From NCBI GenBank assembly GCA_013911545.1, contig JACETA010000025.1, positions 1 through 10,878 on the forward strand: DNA of 10,878 nt, given 5' to 3'. Position 1 is the stretch's first letter. The number at the start of each line of letters is the position of its first letter. The notes under the pieces were generated by a model. That model saw only the letters and a list, made by a program, of their open reading frames with translations, had not been told where the DNA came from and did not search any database. The position numbers and the translations under genes were made by a program. This stretch comes from Chloroflexota bacterium. GTDB lineage: Bacteria > Chloroflexota > Dehalococcoidia > Lucifugimonadales > Lucifugimonadaceae. Shown here piece after piece: positions 1-6,821 of this stretch.

Positions 1-92
1 ATATTGATCATAATATTTTAATTTATTTTTAAATATTTAGCTTTAAATTTAATAAAATTTTCTAAAATAAATTATTAAAAATTCCTTATGTA

Positions 93-121
93 TTGACCTA
101 TAAATTTTATCTTGCTATCCT
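93..121 (+). promoter_or_regulatory. Predicted sigma70-type promoter of the winged-helix-like gene
   Basis: A -35 box TTGACC (93-98) and a -10 box TATCCT (116-121) are separated by exactly 17 bases. Transcription would start near 128, leaving a leader of about 50 bases that contains the GC-rich repeat motif at 130-152. The match is 5/6 for the -35 box and 4/6 for the -10 box. It is a by-eye prediction in AT-rich DNA, so chance matches are possible, but the spacing and position are right for the gene at 180. Confidence 0.5.
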
Positions 122-129
122 AACTTATA

Positions 130-152
130 GCGTAACGCCGCATATAACGCCG
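130..152. promoter_or_regulatory. Operator-like GC-rich motif: direct repeat TAACGCCG plus small palindrome
   Basis: TAACGCCG occurs twice in the same orientation, at 133-140 and 145-152, with a 12-base period, roughly one helical turn. The first copy overlaps an inverted repeat GCGT-A-ACGC at 130-138. The patch is far richer in G+C than the surrounding AT-rich spacer and lies just after the predicted transcription start. This is the arrangement of a repressor-binding site, perhaps for the downstream gene's own product. Binding is inference only. Confidence 0.4.
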
Positions 153-179
153 TAAATAAAAAAATGATAAGGAGTAATC

Positions 180-797
180 ATGGCAAAGTTAGGAAGTTTC
201 GATATACCCGAAATAACACTAAATAAATGTATTGATGTATGTAGACCTATAAATGCTTCAAAAGACCGTTCTATGAGTAGATTAGGGTTGTCAGTATTGA
301 TTAATATGAGTGCTAGAGGTGGACAATTTTCTAAATTAATTAATTCTTGCAAAGCTTGGGGTTTAATTGAAGGTAGAGAATTTTATAATATTAATCAAAT
401 AGCATATAAAGTTTTTAATCCTTCTAATAGCAATGAATTAATTGAATCTAAAAAAGTTTTAATTTTTAAAAATCAATTTTTTAACTTTCTTTTTAAAAAT
501 TTTCCAAATATTGATCATGCAGACACCACTCTTATTCAAACAATTGAAGAAATTACTGGTGTGGATAGATTTATAAGTCTAAAATATGAAAATTCAATAA
601 GAAAGATTTTATTTGAAATTAATCCAATTGCAAAAGCATTTAATATTGAACCTAAACATAATTCTACAAATTTGGATGATGAAACCATAAAAATTTCTTC
701 ACCTGGCATTAATGTTGAGTTTAAATTTAATAACGAGGGGCTTGATGCAGCAATAAATTTATTAAACTCGTTAAAAGTTTCTAAAATTGCTAATTAA
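180..797 (+). CDS. Unknown protein with a winged-helix-like N-terminal region
   Basis: The gene encodes 205 residues, apparently soluble, with no signal peptide or membrane segment. ATG at 180 is supported by AAGGAG at 169-174, five bases upstream. Residues 8-82 read like a winged helix-turn-helix: a helix around ITLNKCIDVC, then LGLSVLINMSARGGQFSKLI as the likely recognition region, then GLIEGREFYNINQIAYKVFNP, which resembles the wing and closing helix of archaeal and bacterial regulators. A helical middle (about 92-155) follows. A short C-terminal unit (about 165-200) has an alternating hydrophobic strand and a helix. I do not recognise a named family, and the DNA-binding role is inferred from pattern alone. 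It stands alone behind its own promoter and an operator-like repeat, which fits an autoregulated regulator. Its last 8 bases overlap the end of convergent uvrC. Confidence 0.7.
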   Translation: MAKLGSFDIPEITLNKCIDVCRPINASKDRSMSRLGLSVLINMSARGGQFSKLINSCKAWGLIEGREFYNINQIAYKVFNPSNSNELIESKKVLIFKNQFFNFLFKNFPNIDHADTTLIQTIEEITGVDRFISLKYENSIRKILFEINPIAKAFNIEPKHNSTNLDDETIKISSPGINVEFKFNNEGLDAAINLLNSLKVSKIAN

Positions 798-2607
798 TTG
801 AATCTTTAATGTTGTTCGCATCTTTAAAACTTATTATTTTTAAATTTAAAAGTTCTTCTAATGAGGCATTACGTATATTTTTAACAGAACCAAAAAACTG
901 AATTAAGGCCTTCTTTTTCTTTGGCCCTATTCCGCTCACTGAATCTAATTCAGAGGAAACCATTTTTTTTGATCTTTTTTTTCTATGATATTCAACCGCA
1001 AAGCGGTGAGCTTCATCTCTTACCCTTTGAATCAAGTGTTTCCCGTAAGAACCATTCTTTAAAATTATTGAATTTTCACTTCCGGGCATAAATATTTCTT
1101 CTCTTTGTTTAGCTATACTTGCTAATTGAATATTTTTATATTTTGTCTTTTTTAATTCTTCTAAAGTTGCAGATAATTGCCCTTTGCCACCATCAACAAG
1201 CATAAGGTCTGGCAATACTTCCTCGTTTTCTAACCTTTTTAGTCTTCTTTGAAATATTTCCTTTAATGCGGAATAGTCATCATTTCTTTGTGAATTTTTT
1301 AACTCAAATCTTCTATATTTTGATTTATCAGGTTTTCCATTATCGAAAACAACCATGCTTGCTACAACTGAGGTTCCTTGTATATGCGATATGTCAAAAC
1401 ATTCAATCATTTTAGGTTTTGCATTGAGTTTGAGCTGTTTTTTTATATCTATCAATGAAAGATTAGCGGCCTCCTCATTTTGATTAACTCTATTTTCTCT
1501 ATATTCAAGCCACCTATTTAAATTTTTAATTAAAAAATTTAGCACCTCTTTTTTTGCACCCCTCTCAGGTTTTTTTATTAGTATCTTTCTTTCATATTTA
1601 TTCCTTAAGAATTCCTGGATATCATTCTTTTCTGAAGGAATATGATTTACTATTATTTCTTTTGGAGGGTAGTTGTTTTTTAAATAATATGTTTTTAAAA
1701 AGGATGATAATATTTGCTTATCACCATGAAAATCTTGAACTTCCATTTGAAAATGATCTCTAGTTTTTATCTTTCCGCTCCTAACCTGCAAAACATCAAC
1801 CCAAGTTTCAATATTGTTTGATGCCACGTCAAATGCATCTATATTTAAGTTAGTTTTTTTTGAAGTAATTACACTTTGTTTTTCAAAAATTGATTCTATG
1901 GCAGAAATATTATCCCTTATTGAGGCAGCTTTTTCATAATCTTCAGATTTTGATGCCTCCCACATGGATTTTTTTAAAAAATTTAATGTTTTTTTTGTAT
2001 TGCCCTCAAGAAATGAAATTGTTTGGTCAACAATTTTTTTGTATTCATTTTTATTAAATTCACTTGAGCAAGGATCTTTTCCTCTTTTTATATGAAAATC
2101 CCAACATAATTTAAAAGGCAGTTTTTCAGCACATGATAGATACGGAAACAATTTTCCTAGCTGATTTAAAGTTTTTCTAACATTTGATGCGTTTGCATAA
2201 GGGCCAAAATATTTACCTCCATCATTTATAAGATTTCTAGTAATATAAAATTGAGGAAAATCTTCCATTGTATTTATCTTTAAATAAGGAAAAGATTTGT
2301 CATCCTTTAGCCTGACATTTAATTTTGGTTTATTTTTTTTAATAAGGTCATTTTCTAAAATTAAGGCATCTTCTTCATTTTCACTAACAATAAAGTCTAT
2401 TGAATGTATTTCGTTTTTAATTCTAATAGCTCTAGTTTCTTTTGAAGTAAAATAAGATGAAACCCTAGATTTTAAATTTTTAGCTTTACCAACATAAACA
2501 ATTTGACCATCTTTATTTTTAAAAATATAGACACCGTTAGACTGTGGGAGTAATTTAGAGGAATCTTTTGGGTCTTTGTCTAGGTTGTATAAAATTGTTT
2601 TAGGCAA
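790..2607 (-). CDS. uvrC: UvrABC nucleotide excision repair endonuclease subunit C
   Basis: UvrC makes the two incisions flanking a lesion in the UvrB-DNA complex. The 605 residues are a normal full length. The GIY-YIG nuclease (about 20-100) shows GVY at 25-27, YVG at 38-40, R48 and catalytic E85. A UVR motif that binds UvrB lies at about 205-240. The RNase H-like nuclease has D405 (ECFDISH), D472 (LVDGGKGQ) and H534 (RDEAHRFA) as its likely triad. Tandem helix-hairpin-helix motifs (about 553-600) contain VSGIGPKKKKAL. Of the four cysteines that bind a [4Fe-4S] cluster in E. coli UvrC, C159, C168 and C180 are present, but the third is glycine (G176). The start is TTG; an in-frame stop lies just two codons upstream and no Shine-Dalgarno is obvious, so the exact start is uncertain. 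It follows the 83-residue gene by 7 bases, suggesting cotranscription or translational coupling. Confidence 0.97.
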   Translation of the reverse strand: MPKTILYNLDKDPKDSSKLLPQSNGVYIFKNKDGQIVYVGKAKNLKSRVSSYFTSKETRAIRIKNEIHSIDFIVSENEEDALILENDLIKKNKPKLNVRLKDDKSFPYLKINTMEDFPQFYITRNLINDGGKYFGPYANASNVRKTLNQLGKLFPYLSCAEKLPFKLCWDFHIKRGKDPCSSEFNKNEYKKIVDQTISFLEGNTKKTLNFLKKSMWEASKSEDYEKAASIRDNISAIESIFEKQSVITSKKTNLNIDAFDVASNNIETWVDVLQVRSGKIKTRDHFQMEVQDFHGDKQILSSFLKTYYLKNNYPPKEIIVNHIPSEKNDIQEFLRNKYERKILIKKPERGAKKEVLNFLIKNLNRWLEYRENRVNQNEEAANLSLIDIKKQLKLNAKPKMIECFDISHIQGTSVVASMVVFDNGKPDKSKYRRFELKNSQRNDDYSALKEIFQRRLKRLENEEVLPDLMLVDGGKGQLSATLEELKKTKYKNIQLASIAKQREEIFMPGSENSIILKNGSYGKHLIQRVRDEAHRFAVEYHRKKRSKKMVSSELDSVSGIGPKKKKALIQFFGSVKNIRNASLEELLNLKIISFKDANNIKDSIN

Positions 2608-2614
2608 TGTTTAC

Positions 2615-2866
2615 TTAGATAACAAAGGATGATATTGCTAATATAGCAAAAAGTGAAAAACCAATAATTCCGATCAATTTCAATTCATTTCCTAAAGACT
2701 GTGTTTTAGTTGATGAAACTATTCTCCCAGTATTAGATTTAGAAATACTTACGTCCGATTCAGTCATATCTTCTCTCTTGATCTCAACTGAATCATTTGT
2801 AATTATTGAATTTCTAAACCTGTCTTTTGATTTTAATTTATTTTTTTTGGAATTTTTCTTTGCCAC
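2615..2866 (-). CDS. Small tail-anchored membrane protein of unknown function
   Basis: The gene encodes 83 residues starting at GTG. AGAGGA (2871-2876, minus strand) lies four bases upstream and overlaps the TAG stop of the kinase-like gene, which supports the start and suggests translational coupling. Residues 1-18 are densely basic (MAKKNSKKNKLKSKDR). The middle is polar, rich in Ser, Thr and Asp, and probably disordered. Residues 63-83 form one hydrophobic segment running to the last residue. This predicts a tail-anchored protein with the basic domain in the cytoplasm. SecE was considered because of size and the single membrane segment, but its conserved motif before the membrane segment is absent. 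The gene sits between the kinase-like gene and uvrC with gaps of 8 and 7 bases, so it is almost certainly expressed with them. No function can be assigned. Confidence 0.75.
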   Translation of the reverse strand: MAKKNSKKNKLKSKDRFRNSIITNDSVEIKREDMTESDVSISKSNTGRIVSSTKTQSLGNELKLIGIIGFSLFAILAISSFVI

Positions 2867-2874
2867 TTTATCCT

Positions 2875-3585
2875 CTATTTTACAGTTAGTTTGTTATTAA
2901 CTAGATTAAGTATTATTTTTGAACATTCCTCAGGATTAAGATTAGATGTGTTTAGCACCAAATGATATAAAGACTGATCAGTGAAGTCTAAATCGAAAGC
3001 CTTCATAAAGTATTCGTCTTGAGCATGATCAGCGTGCCTAAGTAAATCAATGGCTTCTTGGTCATTTTCAAGGTTATGCATTGATTTTGCTCTTTTAATG
3101 CGATCATCTTCATTTGCTATAAAGAAAACTCTTAAAACATTCTCTTTTTCTTTGAGTATTGCTGAAGCACCTCTACTTATTACTAATACTTTTCCAAGAT
3201 CAGAAATATCTTTAATTACTTCTTTAGTTGCTTCTATCATCCTGTTGTAATCAACATCTTCTGGGTTTTTAATAATTGTTTCGTCTAATTCATAAAATTC
3301 CTTAGACATTACATTTTCAATTCCAGGCCCAAAATATGGGTCACCTCCAACGCCAACAGTTGGAGAGTTATTTAATATTTGATTAATACCTTTTGCGAAC
3401 ATATCAATCATTGAAGGTTTTTTGAGCTTCCTCATTGATACTGCTTCAACTGTAGATCCTACTTTCTTTGCAATTTCAGCGAGCATAATCCTATCAACAA
3501 AGTCAAAACCCAATTCTTTTGCCACTAATCTCCCTGGTTCTCTCTGACCTGAGCAATGTCTTCCTTCAAATGCAATTGTTGGCAT
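2875..3585 (-). CDS. Cytidylate-kinase-like P-loop protein
   Basis: The 236 residues resemble the cytidylate kinase-like family (Pfam Cytidylate_kin2 type). An N-terminal strand runs into a degenerate P-loop, EGRHCSGQREPG (residues 7-18), followed by helix RLVAKELGFDFVDR. A central block contains VLVISRGASAIL (133-144), then VLRVFFIANEDDRIKRA (150-166), resembling the substrate-binding and lid regions of nucleoside monophosphate kinases. Residues 172-200 hold HADHAQDEYFMKAF, typical of this family. The Walker A lysine is absent, as is common in this family, so the true substrate is uncertain and it should not be named cmk. ATG at 3585 is preceded by GAGG about ten bases upstream. The next gene starts 8 bases beyond its stop, and the recombinase ends 59 bases before its start. 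Family confidence is good; function is tentative. Confidence 0.8.
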   Translation of the reverse strand: MPTIAFEGRHCSGQREPGRLVAKELGFDFVDRIMLAEIAKKVGSTVEAVSMRKLKKPSMIDMFAKGINQILNNSPTVGVGGDPYFGPGIENVMSKEFYELDETIIKNPEDVDYNRMIEATKEVIKDISDLGKVLVISRGASAILKEKENVLRVFFIANEDDRIKRAKSMHNLENDQEAIDLLRHADHAQDEYFMKAFDLDFTDQSLYHLVLNTSNLNPEECSKIILNLVNNKLTVK

Positions 3586-3644
3586 AACTTAAATCCTCAA
3601 CTAATTAGAATTTGTATTTTAACATTCATATGATTTTTCTCATA

Positions 3645-4556
3645 CTATGCCCTTGGATGAGAATTTAAATATTCTTTTTTAATCCAATCATTATCTAAAA
3701 ATGTATATATCTGCGTAGCTGATAAACTTGAATGACCCATAAGTTCCTGAACTTCTCTAATGTTAGCCCCACCCTTAAGAAGTGCTGTAGCAAAAGAATG
3801 TCTAAGTGTGTGAGGAGTTACTTCTATAGATAGATTTAAATCTTTTGTGCAATCCTTTACTGATGTCCATATAGTCTGCCTAGAAACCCTTCTGCCATTA
3901 TTATTCAAAAAAAGAGCTTTAGATTCTTTAATCTTTAAAATATTTCTTTCAAATTCAATGTAATCATTAATTGATTTGAGGCAATTATCATTTGTCGGAA
4001 CAATTCTTTGTTTGTTACCTTTTCCTGTGCATTTAATTTGAGATTCTTCAAAATTGACGTTTTCTACATCTAAATTTATTAGCTCTGAAACTCTTAAGCC
4101 GCATCCGTAAAGTATTTCAAAAATAGCTTTATTTCTTAATTTATTTTTATCTTCAGAACGGTCTATTAAATCAAAAATTTTATTTACTTCGTAATCTGAC
4201 AATGATTTTGGCAAACTTTTTGACTTATTATTTCTGCTAATATTTTTCATGATATTATTTTTTTTGTAACTTTCCTTTAATAGAAACTTAAAAAATGACT
4301 TTAAACAAGCTGTTTTTCTTGAGATAGATGATTCTTTGTAGCCCCTGCTACCTAAATAAATTAAATACTTTTCTATTTTATTTTCATCAATTGCTTTTAA
4401 GTTGTAATTTTTACTTTCAGACCAATTTAAAAATTGTTTTAAGTCGCCTGTATATGCTGAAGCAGTATTTTTACTATTACCTTTTTCTACAAGGTTACTA
4501 TCTATAAATTCTTTTAAGAATTCTAAATTTTTATTTTTATAAGTTGATAAATTCAT
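3645..4556 (-). CDS. xerD: XerC/XerD-type tyrosine recombinase
   Basis: This is a site-specific recombinase of the kind that resolves chromosome dimers at dif. The 303 residues match the Xer length. The N-terminal SAM-like core-binding domain covers about 11-95 and the catalytic domain about 115-300. All expected catalytic residues are visible: R155 in GCGLRVSEL, K179 in TGKGNKQRIVP, H249 and R252 in TPHTLRHSFA, H275 in LMGHSSLSATQ, and nucleophile Y284. The protein ends in HPRA, the usual Xer terminus. XerC and XerD cannot be separated reliably here, and some lineages carry one Xer (XerA or XerH style), so the symbol is provisional. No integrase arm-binding domain or mobile-element hallmarks flank it, so a chromosomal Xer is more likely than a phage integrase. 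ATG at 4556 has no strong Shine-Dalgarno. It diverges from lgt across 93 bases and heads the minus-strand group. Confidence 0.9.
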   Translation of the reverse strand: MNLSTYKNKNLEFLKEFIDSNLVEKGNSKNTASAYTGDLKQFLNWSESKNYNLKAIDENKIEKYLIYLGSRGYKESSISRKTACLKSFFKFLLKESYKKNNIMKNISRNNKSKSLPKSLSDYEVNKIFDLIDRSEDKNKLRNKAIFEILYGCGLRVSELINLDVENVNFEESQIKCTGKGNKQRIVPTNDNCLKSINDYIEFERNILKIKESKALFLNNNGRRVSRQTIWTSVKDCTKDLNLSIEVTPHTLRHSFATALLKGGANIREVQELMGHSSLSATQIYTFLDNDWIKKEYLNSHPRA

Positions 4557-4614
4557 AATATTGAATTTTATTAAATTGTTTACTTAATTAACATATTTTT
4601 AACTTGCATTTTTA

Positions 4615-4643
4615 TTGACTCAATATTTTTTGTTGAATAAAAT
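4615..4643 (+). promoter_or_regulatory. Predicted lgt promoter positioned for a leaderless transcript
   Basis: TTGACT (4615-4620) and TAAAAT (4638-4643) are separated by 17 bases, each matching the sigma70 consensus at 5 of 6 positions. The lgt ATG begins at 4650, seven bases after the -10 box, exactly where transcription should start. No Shine-Dalgarno is seen before that ATG, which fits leaderless translation. An internal start (M10 at 4677) would restore a short leader but also lacks a Shine-Dalgarno. Confidence 0.6.
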
Positions 4644-4649
4644 TGATTT

Positions 4650-5528
4650 ATGATCACAATACCTTTTAATCCGATGATGTTTGAGATAGGCCCATTTGCT
4701 ATGAGTTGGCATGGCTTTTGGAGCTTTGTTGGCATTCTTGTAGCTGTATACCTTGTTGTTAGATGGTCAAAAAGAGACGGTATTAATACAGATATTGCAT
4801 ATGATGTAGCTTTATGGGGTATTCTTGGTGGAATTATTGGCGCAAGACTGATGCATGTTTTTGACAATTTGGGATATTACCTTGAATATCCCTCTAAAAT
4901 ATTTATGGTTTGGACAGGTGGAATAGGATTTTTGGGAGGTATGATTGGTGGGATTTTAGTTGGGGGTTTATACGCAAAGTATATGAAGTATCCAGTAGGG
5001 AAGATCGCTGATTTTGCTGCCCCAGCTATGGCAATAGCGCATATTATTGGTAGGTTAGGAGATATTTGGAACGGAGAACATCTGAGCATCCCAACTTCTT
5101 TGCCGTGGGGCTGGGTTTTCACACACCCTGATTCTCCAGGTAGAAGAGGAGCAGAAAGATTATTTGGAGATCCTAATATTGCTGCCCATCCAGTTGTGGT
5201 TTATGAAATGATTTGGAATGCATTAATTGTTCTGTTTCTTTTTAAGTCAAGAAACAAATTTAATTTAGATGGTAGTTTATGGATAATTTATATGTTCTTG
5301 TATTCTATAGGCAGGTTCCTTATACAATTCATGAGAATGGATGATGTTAAATTTACGATATTTAATCTTGATATCCAAGAAGCTCATATTGTGACCTTCT
5401 CTTTATTTGTTATTTCAACTGTCCTAATGGTTTTATTTGTTAGGCCTAAAGATAATAGTGAAAATAAATCTGAAGTTAAAAAAGCTTTAACTGGAAGAAG
5501 GAAGAAATTAAATAGGCAGTCTTCTTAA
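4650..5528 (+). CDS. lgt: Phosphatidylglycerol-prolipoprotein diacylglyceryl transferase
   Basis: Lgt moves diacylglycerol from phosphatidylglycerol to the lipobox cysteine of prolipoproteins, the first step of lipoprotein maturation, in the cytoplasmic membrane. The 292 residues carry about seven hydrophobic segments and a basic cytoplasmic tail (about 265-292). Family landmarks are SWHGFWSFVG (19-28), GIIGARLMHV (61-70), WTGGIGFLGGMIGG (88-101), the signature IGRLGDIWNGEH (133-144), AHPVVVYE (179-186) and GRFLIQFMR (221-229). R135, E143 and R222 correspond to E. coli R143, E151 and R239. Several residues differ from E. coli: H21 for Y26, L95 for H103, D138 for N146, S146 for G154 and Q226 for E243. 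The GD-NGEH form looks like a lineage variant. Its TAA overlaps the fabF stop in a shared TTAA. Family assignment is secure. Confidence 0.95.
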   Translation: MITIPFNPMMFEIGPFAMSWHGFWSFVGILVAVYLVVRWSKRDGINTDIAYDVALWGILGGIIGARLMHVFDNLGYYLEYPSKIFMVWTGGIGFLGGMIGGILVGGLYAKYMKYPVGKIADFAAPAMAIAHIIGRLGDIWNGEHLSIPTSLPWGWVFTHPDSPGRRGAERLFGDPNIAAHPVVVYEMIWNALIVLFLFKSRNKFNLDGSLWIIYMFLYSIGRFLIQFMRMDDVKFTIFNLDIQEAHIVTFSLFVISTVLMVLFVRPKDNSENKSEVKKALTGRRKKLNRQSS

Positions 5529-6757
5529 CTAGGTTTTGATAAAATCAAAGATGCATTGTGACCACCAAACCCAAGTGAATTAGACATTACAGTGTCCAGC
5601 TTAACATCCCTTGCTTGGTTAGGAATATAGTCGAGATCGCAGTCTTCGTCAGGGTTTTTATAATTTATTGTTGCTGGAGCAACCTGATCTTTTATTGCCA
5701 TAACACAAAAAACTGCTTCAACTCCTCCTGCAGCTCCTAATAAATGACCTGTCATTGATTTAGTTGAGCTTATAGGTGTTTTAGTGTCGTTACCAAAAAC
5801 AGTCTTAATAGACATTGTTTCAAATTTATCATTTAAAGGCGTTGATGTTCCGTGAGCATTTATATAGTTGATTTCATCAGAATTTAAATTTGCTCTTTTA
5901 AGAGCCAAATTCATTGCTCTTGCAGCCCCTTCGCCGCCCGGGGAAGGTTGTGTAATATGATGAGCATCACTGGAAGCGCCATAACCTACAACTTCAGCAA
6001 GAATGTTAGCACCCCTTTTTATGGCGTGATCATAATTTTCTAAAAGTAATACTCCAGCTCCTTCACCTAATATAAAACCATCCCTTTCTTTATCGAATGG
6101 CCTGCAAGCACTTTCAGGGTCTTGATTGCTAGAAAGTGCTCTACATGAATCAAATCCAGCTACTGCTATAGGGCAAATAGCTGCTTCAGAACCTCCAGCA
6201 ACAGCTATATCAATATCGCCTTTTACAATTAAATCAAAAGCTTGCCCAATTGCATCAGTTCCTGTTGCGCAAGCTGAAACAGGAGAATAATTAATACCTT
6301 TTAACCCGAGTTTCATTGATACGTTTCCTGAAGCCATATCAGGTAGCATCATTGGAATTAAAAATGGTGATATTCTTTCAGGTCCTTTGTTAAACATAAC
6401 TTCAAATTGATCTGATAGAGTCATTATTCCTCCAACACCACTTCCAATAATAGATGAAAATCTTGTCATGTCTAATGACTCGGTGTCAAGCCCTGACATT
6501 TCCAAAGCTTCCATCGCAGCAACACATGCAAATTGTGAGAATCTATCTAATCGCTTAGAATCTTTTTTTCCTAATTTTTCTTCTGGGCTAAACCCTTCTA
6601 CTTCAGCAGCAATGTGCACTGACAAATTACTAGAATCGAAAGATTTAATATTAGAAATACCCAATTTGCCATTTTTTATTGAGTTCCAAGATTCTGATGA
6701 CGTTAGACCTACTGGTGAAATGGCGCCAGCACCTGTTATTGCTACTTTTGTTATCAT
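5525..6757 (-). CDS. fabF: Beta-ketoacyl-[acyl-carrier-protein] synthase II
   Basis: FabF condenses malonyl-ACP with acyl-ACP in the elongation cycle of type II fatty acid synthesis, in the cytoplasm. The 410 residues match the family (about 410-415). The Cys-His-His triad is intact: C163 in SACATGTDAIG, H302 in INAHGTSTPLND and H338 in STKSMTGHLLGAAGG, with the conserved K333. The gating-loop motif SLGFGGHN ends the protein at about 394-401. It begins with VAITGAGAISPVG, a typical thiolase-fold start. ATG at 6757 has an excellent Shine-Dalgarno (AAGGAGG, minus strand, about 6764-6770) six bases upstream. There is no acpP, fabD or fabG beside it, so it is an isolated fab gene here, divergent from mtaB and convergent with lgt. 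FabF is preferred over FabB because of length and the motif set. Confidence 0.96.
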   Translation of the reverse strand: MITKVAITGAGAISPVGLTSSESWNSIKNGKLGISNIKSFDSSNLSVHIAAEVEGFSPEEKLGKKDSKRLDRFSQFACVAAMEALEMSGLDTESLDMTRFSSIIGSGVGGIMTLSDQFEVMFNKGPERISPFLIPMMLPDMASGNVSMKLGLKGINYSPVSACATGTDAIGQAFDLIVKGDIDIAVAGGSEAAICPIAVAGFDSCRALSSNQDPESACRPFDKERDGFILGEGAGVLLLENYDHAIKRGANILAEVVGYGASSDAHHITQPSPGGEGAARAMNLALKRANLNSDEINYINAHGTSTPLNDKFETMSIKTVFGNDTKTPISSTKSMTGHLLGAAGGVEAVFCVMAIKDQVAPATINYKNPDEDCDLDYIPNQARDVKLDTVMSNSLGFGGHNASLILSKPS

Positions 6758-6781
6758 GCATTACCTCCTTAAGCATGTATA

Positions 6782-6810
6782 ATCATATTCATATTCTTAA
6801 GTTCAATCAA
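6782..6810 (-). promoter_or_regulatory. Predicted fabF promoter
   Basis: On the minus strand TTGATT (6805-6810) and TATGAT (6782-6787) are separated by 17 bases, matching the -35 consensus at 4/6 and the -10 at 5/6. Transcription would start about 18 bases before the fabF ATG, just upstream of its Shine-Dalgarno. On the plus strand a perfect TATAAT at 6778-6783 overlaps this -10 and could serve mtaB, but no clear -35 box accompanies it. Confidence 0.4.
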
Positions 6811-6821
6811 CATTTATAGGT

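Noticed and set aside
1..92. AT-rich leading spacer as a possible origin or partition site
   Set aside because: There are no DnaA boxes, iterons or replication genes; it is simply AT-rich upstream DNA.
125..352. Open frame of 75 codons on the minus strand
   Set aside because: It overlaps the better-supported plus-strand gene at 180, its protein has no recognisable motif, and it runs into the promoter and repeat region.
3645..4556. Tyrosine recombinase as a sign of a mobile element or integron
   Set aside because: Its length, HPRA terminus and housekeeping neighbours fit a chromosomal Xer. There are no attachment-site repeats, cargo genes or phage genes, and the tRNA lies 6 kb away beyond conserved genes.
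4580..5122. Two minus-strand open frames opposite lgt
   Set aside because: They are antisense shadows of a conserved membrane enzyme gene, without Shine-Dalgarno sequences or family motifs.
5535..5549. Inverted repeat TTTGAT-AAA-ATCAAA near the lgt/fabF junction
   Set aside because: It is only six weak A/T-dominated pairs inside fabF coding sequence with no T-run after it, so it is not convincing as a terminator.
6468..6782. 104-codon plus-strand frame opposite the start of fabF
   Set aside because: It lies antisense to strongly conserved fabF coding sequence and ends across the fabF Shine-Dalgarno; no domain is visible.
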